Below are positions 25,701 through 33,460 of a DNA stretch of 64,000 nt, one piece after another. Source of the stretch: Crossaster papposus (lineage: Eukaryota; Echinodermata; Asteroidea; Velatida; Solasteridae); assembly GCA_037893245.1 (NCBI GenBank), contig JBAIAA010000519.1, forward strand, positions 434,001-498,000, in the 5' to 3' direction. The position numbers and the translations under genes were made by a program. How positions within the stretch are numbered: position 1 is the first letter of the stretch; each line of letters begins with the position of its first letter. Below the pieces are notes generated by a model. That model made no database searches and was not told the DNA's origin. It saw only the letters and a program-made list of their open reading frames with translations.

Positions 25701-28040
25701 TGTACCAATGTATTTTTAGATGTAAAATTTGTACGAGTTGTGCTTAAAAATACTATATAAAAATGTTATGCACACAAACATGTGTTAATAGTTAAAAGTT
25801 TTAATACAATGAATACAGTGCACACCTTGCCAAAAATCGCTATGAACATTACTCCATTTAATACCAGTGACCAAATTTTTGGGCCGATGCCATATATGAC
25901 TATACATTCTCTTGCCAAAAACTCTTGTGTATACCTTTTTTGATATTGCACTTGCTATCTGCTGCAGTAGTTCATTGGTTCTGTCTGGCTCGTGACCTGC
26001 TACTATCTTAGACGGTTTTACCGACAATGGCTTCTTGAGTACAAGAGCTGGTGGGCAAAATAAACAAAAATTATGTTTTAAATTGCTCAGAGGGGACACA
26101 TATAAATCGCACGAGGTTTACTTTGCCGATATCACTGCAGTATATAGCATACACTAGCGATCGCCCAGAGAGGGGTATTCCTAGTCTTTTTTCCAAGTTG
26201 CTTTGAGTGCTCCGCGCTGTGTAGTTCGGATGGTGAATTGAGGGGACACATATAAATGCGATCTTTGAGGTTTCCGGTTCAATAACTACACGTATCTGGA
26301 AGTGTTAGAATTCAACGTTGAAATTTGTGCAGTGGCAGCAGTGCTCACAACAATATAGCAAGTCCAAAGTTTCTAGTGATTTTGAGCAAAATACAGTGAG
26401 TAAGAAGCTGACATATTTGTTTTTTGACACGGCACGGTACAAACATTTTCAGACTACACAAAGAAGTGTGTTTGGATCTAATAAAAGTTTAAAACGGTTG
26501 AGATAAATTATATCCAATTGAACATAGAATGTTAAGTTACAACTAAAATGATATATAAGTCTGTGTACTCACCAACAACATCAATTGCTTTCTGTAGGAA
26601 TGCTATTTTACTCTCTTTGTCCTGTATTGACAGGATAAAGAACAATTACAGATTATAAATTGCGATAAAAGTCACAAAGGATAAAGGATCACAATAAGCA
26701 CCTTCGGGAGAAAAATTTGCTTAAGTTTTTAGGTAGTTGTTGGGAGATATTGACACTAAGGGAGATATTGACACTAAGGGAGACATTTCAGTGTCTTCCT
26801 AAGTCTCCAGCTACCTTAAAAAAACGATATTTTTGGTTTTTTTACAGTCTAGATGTTGTAGTGGTTCCAAAATGCATAAATATGAAATTTCGTGGAAAAC
26901 GCTCTAGGTAAAAACGGGTTAGGCTACAGTAAAGAATGACAATTTTTTTTTTACTTGATACTGTACTGAAACCAATACATCCTCAAGACATAAATATAAA
27001 TTACAGTTTTAGAGGTGGGAAGAAAACTCCAGAAAAAAATATTCTGAGAGAACCAGGCAGGGACTGAAAACCCAATCCACATATGGACCAGGTCAGGAAT
27101 CGAACCCGGGCCACAGCGGTGGAAGGCGAGAAAAGTATACCACTACCCCAACCTGACTCCCCAATATATATATTTTTTGTTGGATCTGCCATAGACTAGA
27201 CTTGGACAGAATGACCCTTTTGACTAGTGAGAGAAAAACCTAGGAAGAATATTCGGGAAATAAACCCAGAGTCCAATTGGGAGAGAAACAAACTCCATAT
27301 GCAATCCAAGGCAAGAATTAATGGCAGCTTGATTTTTCTGCGTGTTAAAGTTCTACTGAAAAAAAGATGCCAACATTTCTCAAAAATGTTGAGGTATTAA
27401 TAAAGCATTTATCCAGACAGTAAGAGCTGAGAGATTAATACATCCGGTATATTTGCAACTCCACAATCATTACAATTCCTCGGACAAAGCAAGATTTTCA
27501 ACTAATTTTAGCGTGTACCAATTCTTGCGGTTGGCATGCCGTCACGAAGGGGTGATGAGCCGTCCATAGCAACATGCACCTCAAGCAATGATAAAATAAT
27601 CGAGGTTCCCGGATGTCCGACCGCGAGAATATGTGACCCTGTAAGTATTACTTCTTAATAGCGCAGCATACAGTGGAACTTAGTGAATAGGAGTAATAGT
27701 GGACTAGTTAAGAATAAGATTAGCCTACCTTCACATTTTGTGAATCCATATCTGTTGCCGAGTAAAGTCCTTTCATAAAGCTTGTTGTTCTAATAACCTG
27801 AAACACACACAAAACTAAATCAGCGTAACAAACTGAAAACAAATTTCTTTACGTTAACATCAATTACTTAAAATAAAATCAGATTTTTAATTCCACGAAA
27901 AAAATACAATTTCAGTTCACCTCTGTGATTATGTCATGTAAAAATCGGAACGGCGGCTTTCTCAGCAATTTCTCTGTCATTGGCGGTTTTTTAATTAAGT
28001 TTCCTAGAGTGTCTATGGTTGTCTTTACAAAGTCACCCAT
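10711..28040 (-). CDS. TRAF3IP1: Intraflagellar transport protein 54 (TRAF3-interacting protein 1), 14 exons
   Basis: IFT54 is a subunit of the IFT-B complex that moves cargo along ciliary microtubules and binds IFT20; in vertebrates it is also known as the TRAF3/microtubule interactor MIP-T3. I joined 14 exons on the minus strand: 28040-27921, 27797-27729, 26621-26573, 26047-25935, 24657-24514, 24194-23838, 21071-21006, 20383-20299, 15874-15790, 15055-14972, 14197-14080, 12938-12828, 12074-11851, 10867-10711. All have GT/AG borders and compatible phases, totalling 1782 nt (593 residues plus TGA). Residues 1-117 match the family N-terminal CH-like domain ([36 protein letters not shown]). Residues 118-306 are extremely Lys/Arg/Asp/Glu-rich with RDRD and KDKE runs. 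[12 protein letters not shown] and [14 protein letters not shown] follow. Residues 431-593 form the C-terminal coiled coil ([29 protein letters not shown]). Human IFT54 is about 690 residues; the charged linker is shorter here. The start has A at -3. Confidence 0.96.
11016..11354. mobile_element. hAT-like MITE
   Basis: Ends CAGGGTTCTAGC and GCTAAAACCCTG are inverted; flanks are ACAAGAAC and ACAAGAAA (7 of 8 identical). The interior has a CG-rich palindromic segment (GCCGGGCGGTACCGCCCGGC). It lies in IFT54 intron 13. Confidence 0.75.
11590..11614. repeat. Poly-G tract
   Basis: Twenty-five G in a row in IFT54 intron 13. Confidence 0.95.
13500..13733 (+). mobile_element. Family A MITE (TTAA-type, piggyBac-like)
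   Basis: A 234-bp copy flanked by TTAA on both sides, in IFT54 intron 11. Termini are ACAGTTCGCGCCGG and GCGCAAACTGG. Confidence 0.85.
14943..14963. repeat. Poly-G tract beside an IFT54 splice donor
   Basis: Twenty-one G on the plus strand: intron 10 therefore begins GTAATGGT and then enters a poly-C run. Confidence 0.95.
15178..15349. mobile_element. Tc1/pogo (Tigger)-like MITE
   Basis: Same family as 45639-45802: TA-flanked, left end CTGTCGTCTCGGACAAGG diverged, right end GTATTAACGAGAGTTGACTG conserved. It lies in IFT54 intron 9. Confidence 0.7.
16095..16417. mobile_element. PIF/Harbinger-like MITE
   Basis: About 38-bp terminal inverted repeats beginning TGCTGCGTTCCAATCGCG, flanked by TTA on both sides (16092-16094 and 16418-16420). 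A 3-bp TWA duplication fits PIF/Harbinger. It lies in IFT54 intron 8. Confidence 0.75.
16824..17057 (+). mobile_element. Family A MITE (TTAA-type, piggyBac-like)
   Basis: A 234-bp copy with perfect TTAA flanks and matching termini CCAGTTCGCGCCGG / CCGGCGCGAACTGG. It lies in IFT54 intron 8 and is a good reference copy for the family. Confidence 0.9.
17216..17828. repeat. 76-bp minisatellite (8 units) in IFT54 intron 8
   Basis: Eight tandem units of 76-77 bp beginning GATGAAACTAATAGACAATC, each with AGTATGCCACGTATTCAGG. Units differ by single substitutions and one 1-bp insertion. Confidence 0.95.
18628..19588. mobile_element. Foldback DNA element with CAGCCCTGATACTTCA ends
   Basis: A 961-bp element in IFT54 intron 8. 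Both ends carry CAGCCCTGATACTTCA in inverted orientation, and CTAACG is repeated directly outside (18622-18627, 19589-19594). Each end has repeated ATTGCC-GTGCCC sub-motifs. The middle has no visible gene. The superfamily is uncertain because the duplication is 6 bp. Confidence 0.7.
19640..19990. repeat. Inverted repeat with copy of a family also at 24268-24377
   Basis: Segments near 19650-19720 and 19905-19975 are inverted relatives (TGAGCAAAATTG, GTGACGTTG). 19733-19837 is the reverse complement of 24268-24377 (CACACGCATCAGATTGCTTC), so both IFT54 introns 6 and 8 hold this unclassified interspersed repeat. Confidence 0.6.
20673..20867 (+). mobile_element. Family A MITE, internally shortened
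   Basis: A 195-bp copy in IFT54 intron 7 with diverged flanks (TTGA and ATAA). It has the CCAGTTCGC start and GGCGCGAACTGG end but lacks about 40 bp of the core. Confidence 0.75.
21072..23837. other. IFT54 intron 6
   Basis: The 2.8-kb intron before the charged-linker exon. It holds a C-rich proline-like frame near 22660-22940 and no confident element. Confidence 0.5.
24815..25142 (-). mobile_element. tRNA-derived SINE
   Basis: On the minus strand it starts near 25140 with GGGTGGCATGGGTGGC and has an A-box-like TGTAAAGCGC and a perfect B box GGTTCGATTCC. A conserved body follows with GGTTCTCTCCTGTGCC and TTTTTCTCCGGGTCCTCC. Pol III boxes plus a long shared body identify a SINE. It lies in IFT54 intron 4. 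Confidence 0.8.
27005..27172 (-). mobile_element. tRNA-derived SINE
   Basis: On the minus strand GTTGGGGTAGTGGTATAC (A box) and GGGTTCGATTCC (B box) precede GGGTTTTCAGTCCCTGCCTG. The body matches the SINEs at 30460 and 49322. It lies in IFT54 intron 2. Confidence 0.8.
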
Positions 28041-28132
28041 ATTTAACGTTTCTGGCACTTCCAGTTCTATGCTTCAATTGCTACTATCTTTGGCCACAAT
28101 TTTGTTTTTAGTCGCTCTACAAAATCCGATTT

Positions 28133-28186
28133 TCACGTCGTACGTCGACTGCAGAAGCAGAATGTTTTCGTTAGTAACGACGCCAT
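28133..28186 (-). promoter_or_regulatory. Upstream ORF in the 5' leader of IFT54
   Basis: An ATG at 28186, reading GCG TCG TTA after it, opens a 17-codon frame ending in TGA at 28133. It lies 93 nt before the IFT54 start and out of frame with it. If transcription begins above 28186 it could lower translation of the main frame. The transcription start is not visible, so this is only a candidate. Confidence 0.35.
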
Positions 28187-28552
28187 GATGTGCAAAACTA
28201 CGGTGCGCTACATGTCAATGTCAATGCATTATTTCTTGTAAAAATATGTACACACGTAGCGTAGCGAAATGCATTTTCGCTGGTATTCAATGTGAACGTG
28301 ACAAAAACTGTAAGTCGTGATTCGTACCAGGGAAATCATTTCGCGGGAATGGAATTCCGATCCATCATTTAATTTGACGTAGTCTTGGTTCCCAAACGTT
28401 ACAACACATTTGTACCTTCGCAGTTGCAATCACGACACAGACATGTGAACCAAAAAATAGTAAAAAATATAAAAAATGTGCATTATCCGAACTCGAACCC
28501 CAATCTAACTATGAAACTATAACTTATATCTACTACATGTATATATAAAACT

Positions 28553-28856
28553 TTATAACACCTCACTCACAGATTCTGTGTCTTGATTGGCCGAGAGCGC
28601 GGCACGTGTCACTTGCTATTTTTACTATTTTTTACTTGCGCTATCCAAAAAGACTATACCACGCAAAAAGGACTATGCGCATAGCAACACACGAACTATG
28701 CGCATAGCAACGAAAGCGTGACTGAAACCCAGACGTGTGTTTCGGTGCATTGCGTAAACATTGCTCTATCACCTTCGCACCCGTTCATCAAGGCAACAAG
28801 GTACACGTATGATCGAGAGACGTAATTGTGCAGAATCTGTGAGTGAGGTGTTATAA
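28553..28856. mobile_element. Short inverted-repeat element upstream of IFT54
   Basis: Starts TTATAACACCTCACTCACAG and ends with its reverse complement (about 26 bp arms). The interior has a repeated CTATGCGCATAGCAAC. It lies about 510 bp above the IFT54 start codon. Confidence 0.65.
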
Positions 28857-28860
28857 AACA

Positions 28861-29018
28861 AATATTGACTGCTTTATTTCGCGGTATAGTAAAACTAGCC
28901 TCCCTCGGTGATCCATGGAGCATTCTATTTTACCTCGGCTTCGCCTCGGGAAAATAGAATGCTCCATGGATCACCTCGGGAGGCTAGTTTTACTATACCA
29001 ATCAAAGCAGTCAATATT
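28861..29018. repeat. Long palindrome (hairpin) of about 70-bp arms
   Basis: Arms 28861-28934 and 28949-29018 are near-perfect reverse complements (for example TGATCCATGGAGCATTCTAT / ATAGAATGCTCCATGGATCA) around a CTCGGCTTCGCCTCG loop that is itself paired. It lies between the foldback element and the 17-bp satellite. Confidence 0.85.
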
Positions 29019-29043
29019 GGTATAATATCTACAGTGCATGTGA

Positions 29044-29478
29044 GTGGTCGCATATGCGCGGTGGTCGCATATGCGCGGTGGTCGCATATGCGCGGTGGTC
29101 GCATATGCGCGGTGGTCGCATATGCGCGGTGGTCGCATATGCGCGGTGGTCGCATATGCGCGGTGGTCGCATATGCGCGGTGGTCGCATATGCGCGGTGG
29201 TCGCATATGCGCGGTGGTCGCATATGCGCGGTGGTCGCATATGCGCGGTGGTCGCATATGCGCGGTGGTCGCATATGCGCGGTGGTCGCATATGCGCGGT
29301 GGTCGCATATGCGCGGTGGTCGCATATGCGCGGTGGTCGCATATGCGCGGTGGTCGCATATGCGCGGTGGTCGCATATGCGCGGTGGTCGCATATGCGCG
29401 GTGGTCGCATATGCGCGGTGGTCGCATATGCGCGGTGGTCGCATATGCGCGGTGGTCGCATATGCGCGGTGGTCGCAT
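29044..29478. repeat. 17-bp satellite array (25 units)
   Basis: Unit GTGGTCGCATATGCGCG repeats 25 times plus a partial unit with no visible differences. The unit contains GCATATGC and has no stop codon in several frames, so long translations across it are artefacts. Confidence 0.97.
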
Positions 29479-29735
29479 TTTATAGTAAATATCATTTAAC
29501 TGACCTGTCTGAAGTTTTACAATCATGGATGCCGAGAAAAGCACGTTTGTTTTCAACCAGCTTTGAACAGTTAAACTTCTTATGTTATCTTTGTTTTTTC
29601 GGAATAATTACAGGATATCTAGCGCAATCATTTTGCTGGATGCCTAGAATCATTATTTACTTTGAAATGAGTAAGGTATTTCTTAATAATTCGGTAGTAA
29701 ATATTTTCGATATCTGCAAATGGTGTATACTACCT
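29479..29735 (-). mobile_element. Family B MITE with one end replaced by the 17-bp satellite
   Basis: It reads in reverse from TTTATAGTAAATATC to GGTGTATACTACC. About 40-60 bp of its outer end are missing and the 17-bp array abuts directly at TTTACTATAAAAT. The central GATCGC palindrome is deleted. Confidence 0.75.
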
Positions 29736-29767
29736 TTAACAACTGTGTGCACGACGGGGTCTGTATA

Positions 29768-29938
29768 GGATACACCATTAGTAATTGCTATCATGAATGG
29801 GTGGTTTGGGGAGTTGTATTTTATATTAAATATCGTTTTAACTGACCTGTCCGAAGTTTTACAATCATGGATGTTAAGAAAAGCAAGAAAAACGGCGTCA
29901 GGCAGTGGTTCTTTGTCTGTTTTCCGCAAATTTCAAAT
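29768..29938 (-). mobile_element. Family B MITE half-copy abutting the 13-bp satellite
   Basis: Starts at GGATACACCATTAGTAATTGC and runs to GTCTGTTTTCCGCAAATTTC. The 13-bp array begins just after that point, near the element's centre, and the other half is absent. Confidence 0.75.
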
Positions 29939-29940
29939 GT

Positions 29941-30447
29941 GCGCAGTAGACCTGCGCAGTAGACCTGCGCAGTAGACCTGCGCAGTAGACCTGCGCAGTA
30001 GACCTGCGCAGTAGACCTGCGCAGTAGACCTGCGCAGTAGACCTGCGCAGTAGACCTGCGCAGTAGACCTGCGCAGTAGACCTGCGCAGTAGACCTGCGC
30101 AGTAGACCTGCGCAGTAGACCTGCGCAGTAGACCTGCGCAGTAGACCTGCGCAGTAGACCTGCGCAGTAGACCTGCGCAGTAGACCTGCGCAGTAGACCT
30201 GCGCAGTAGACCTGCGCAGTAGACCTGCGCAGTAGACCTGCGCAGTAGACCTGCGCAGTAGACCTGCGCAGTAGACCTGCGCAGTAGACCTGCGCAGTAG
30301 ACCTGCGCAGTAGACCTGCGCAGTAGACCTGCGCAGTAGACCTGCGCAGTAGACCTGCGCAGTAGACCTGCGCAGTAGACCTGCGCAGTAGACCTGCGCA
30401 GTAGACCTGCGCAGTAGACCTGCGCAGTAGACCTGCGCAGTAGACCT
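29941..30447. repeat. 13-bp satellite array (39 units)
   Basis: Unit GCGCAGTAGACCT, 39 tandem copies without visible variation. The left flank is the middle of a family B MITE; the right flank is the tail of a tRNA-derived SINE. Confidence 0.97.
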
Positions 30448-30459
30448 GTCCTGACGCAG

Positions 30460-30625
30460 TAGAGGTGGGAGTTGGAATTGAAAACTACAGAAAACTTAAG
30501 AAAAACCCATCAAATTAGGCAGGGACTGAAAACCCACTCTACATTATTGGCACAGGCTGGATTCGAACCCAGCACACAACGGTAGAAGAAGGCGAGGAAA
30601 TAATTAACCGCTACGCCCACCACCA
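30460..30625 (-). mobile_element. tRNA-derived SINE
   Basis: Minus-strand GGCGTAGCGGTTAATTATTT (A box) and GGGTTCGAATCC (B box), then GGGTTTTCAGTCCCTGCC. It lies directly beyond the 13-bp array and is the inverted counterpart of 49322-49440. Confidence 0.8.
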
Positions 30626-30885
30626 GTTTGAAACGAATTCCTCCTGGTTCCTTTCTTCGCCGGTGGCGCTAATGGTGTAACAGCGAAAGTGAAACCTTTA
30701 GTGAATCATGGTGATTTCCCGCGGCCGCCGGTCAGGCTGTACCGGCCGCCGGGCCGGGATACCAGGCGGGCGAGCACTGTGCCGTGCTCGCCCGCCGCGT
30801 CGCAGGCCCTGTGCATGTAAAGCTAAGCTGGCCTGTACCGTAAATGTACCCGCTGCTGAATCGATGTGAAAAAACCACTTTGGGT

Positions 30886-31212
30886 TTAAAGGTGGATACA
30901 CAATTGGTAATTGTTTGAATGATTATGAATTAGTGGATTTTGGGGTTGTATTTTATAGTAAATATCGTTTACCCGACCTGTCCGAAGTTTTACAATCATG
31001 GATGCTGAGAAAAGTGGGGAAAACGGCGCCAGGCTGCGCCAGGCAGTGTTTCTTATGTTGTTCTTGGTTTGTTTTCGCCGTCCAGCGATCGTAATTTGTT
31101 TTCTTTCGGAACAATTACTTGATATATCTAGCGCAATCATTTTGTTGGATGCCTATAATTATTATTTACTTTTAAATAAGTAAGATATTTCTTATTAATT
31201 TGGTAGTAAAAA
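30886..31212 (-). mobile_element. Family B MITE
   Basis: Recognisable from AAAGGTGGATACACAATTGG through GTCCGAAGTTTTACAATCATGG to the region near 31212, where it runs into the GGTGTCGAGTTGG repeat zone without a clear second terminus. Confidence 0.65.
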
Positions 31213-31279
31213 GTTTCTGCTGGCCAGTGGCTTGGGCACGGACGTACAGTACATACCAAGTTTTTTCGGAAGTCAGGTC

Positions 31280-31465
31280 CCAAGTTGGCAGGTGTCGAGT
31301 TGGCAGTCGTGCGCAGGAGGCAAAATCTGGGTGTCGAGTTGGCTTGGTGTCGAATAATCTAGATCATGGAGGACGGAAAACGCGACGTGCCGACTAGGTG
31401 TCGAGTTTTTCAGGTGTCGAGCTGGTGTCGAGTGTGTGGGTGTCGAGTTGGCTAGGTGCCAACCT
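31280..31465. repeat. GGTGTCGAGTTGGC repeat zone
   Basis: The motif GGTGTCGAGTTGG and variants recur about eight times at irregular spacing, followed by GCCAACCTCGTTACCATGGC. The reverse complement of the outer part occurs at 49140-49215. Confidence 0.75.
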
Positions 31466-31569
31466 CGTTACCATGGCTACGATCTAACTGCGCCAAGTTT
31501 TTTTTATCATGCATTGCGCAATCTTACCCCCTAGGGTTCCACTCCACTAAATACGGCGCTCATTGTAAC

Positions 31570-32131
31570 CACTGATCTCTACAAACTGGATAGGTCGATC
31601 GTACATTGATGGGATAGCGAGCCGTGAAGTCACCGGCGGCCATGTTGGGATATTCAATACAATGCAGTGATCGCACGTGCGCGCACTGAAATAATCTAAT
31701 TTATTTTATTATAAAACTGGCACTTTTTAGTGTCTGGATATAAAATTAAACCCAAAAATTTAAGAATTTCCTTGATCCAAACAAAACTCGTTTTTATTTT
31801 TCCTATGGTTTGTGCATAAGGGCATGATGTTGGAAGTGTTAAAACAAAATTTTGGTCTCATATCTTTTCCCGAAAATAGGGCTTTTTAATATTCAAACTT
31901 GGCGTATACATCTCATTATTGGGTGTTATTATGTTTAACTTAATTTTCTTAATCAAACTGGATCGTTTTTGCGACGTTAACTTCGTTTCCTGTGATATTA
32001 AATGAGTTTTCTCGGTCGTGCGCTATACAAACGTACGTGTGTACGCCTGCAATGTTTTGAATATCCCAATATGGCCGCCAATGGCTTCACGTGCAGAGCC
32101 ACTCGACCTATCCAGTTTGTAGAGATCAGTG
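31570..32131. mobile_element. hAT-like non-autonomous element with 8-bp TSD
   Basis: Termini CACTGATCTCTACAAACTGG and its reverse complement, continuing as terminal inverted repeats over about 100 bp. ATTGTAAC is repeated exactly on both sides (31562-31569 and 32132-32139). An 8-bp duplication is the hAT hallmark. The 562 bp contain no transposase. Confidence 0.85.
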
Positions 32132-33208
32132 ATTGTAACCAACACAAAAAAATTAAGAAAAAGCGCCACCTGGTGACGCTCAGGAGTATACACAAATGTC
32201 CTGTGGTATTTAATACCACAGGATATTTACCATACAGATTCCTGTTTTTTTTGGGGGACATTTACCACAGGCCCTGTAGGGTGGCAATATTTTTATTGAC
32301 TAGAAATTAAAGATTAAGACTCCCTAGAATAATTTTATTTTCAAATTTATGAGAGTTAAAGGAATGATTTTTTTGTTATACTCCCCTCCCCACAAACAAC
32401 CCCTAAAATCTCTGGGCCCAGGTCTAATTTTAGCCCCTCCGCCTCTAGTATGCCAGAAATATCCACGTATTGGTCTTTTTTGTGAACGGAATCCCCCGAG
32501 TTGGAAGCCACGGGTCACCAACTCTTGATTTCCACAAATATTTCTACAATCAGTCCAATTTATAGGCCACAGGGACCTCTTATTCAAAATTACCGGAGGG
32601 ATCACAACAATATTAATGAGCTCGCGCGCAGTGATTTTCAGAGATAGTGGCATGCGTGCACCCCTACTAGTAAAATTGTCTAATGTGCCATATAAGTTTG
32701 GCCCATTTGAATTAGGACTGCAGTCAATGTATTTAACGCGCGACGCCATCTTTAACACATAGAATTAATTATATTCTCGCGGTCGGCATGACGTTTTTTT
32801 TTGTATTGCTGTAAAACAAATATAAAAAACACGTAATTCCCTGTACAAATTGAATGGAGGGCTACCCCTTTTCCCGACGGCGTGTGCAATAGGTGGAACA
32901 GCCTCCGACCATGAGAATATCTATGCTTTAACATTTTGTATATTGTTATGTAGAATCAATCCCTTCAAACATAATATTTTGACGTCTTGTTATTGAGAAA
33001 GGAAGTTATATATTAAATGTCCATCTATAACGTTAGAGTTTTTGGAAGGAAAAAACCAGGCTTCCAAAATTCATATTGTACAATATGAATTTTGGAGTCT
33101 TGAAAAAAATGTTTGTACGTGATGTGCGTTCAGGAACACGCGCGCGCATTACATTCGGGGCATGCAGTTTACGAAATATACTGAATAGCCAGTCCGTGTC
33201 GTTTACGC

Positions 33209-33460
33209 ATGGCGGGTACCAGTTCGTGCTGCCCTAACTGTGGCACTATACTAGCCAGCAGCCCGAACACCGTATATTTTTCGTATCACGTCGATCATCG
33301 CGTACATAACATGTACAGTATGGCCGTACACGCGACGCGCAGCGATATAGTACTGAAAGCATTGTGTGTGAAGGACGAACCTGGGACAGAAGTCAAGTGT
33401 AAAAAGGACCCAGATTTTACCCCAAAATTAACCATGACGACTCTAAAACATGACCCAAAG
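33209..33460 (+). CDS. Alternative longer first coding exon of the hnRNP gene
   Basis: An ATG at 33209, with an in-frame stop upstream at 33182-33184, opens 84 codons in the same frame as the inner ATG at 33434 and ends at the same GTGAGT donor. The extra 75 residues begin MAGTSSCCPNCG, contain several Cys and His, and do not resemble any hnRNP N-terminus I know. Start context is weak at -3 (C) but has G at +4. Using it gives a 621-residue protein. It could instead be 5' untranslated sequence, or the first exon of an unrelated transcript. Confidence 0.4.

Noticed and set aside
28908..29768. 286-codon plus-strand frame and antisense frames of about 175 codons
   Set aside because: They cross the 17-bp satellite and MITE sequence; periodic RPPRICDHRAYATTAHM-type peptides are not proteins.
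32324..32758. 144-codon minus-strand frame upstream of the hnRNP gene
   Set aside because: It is the longest non-repeat frame, but it has no recognised motif, no clear splice context, and ends in AT-rich low-complexity codons. It could be chance; kept only as a note.
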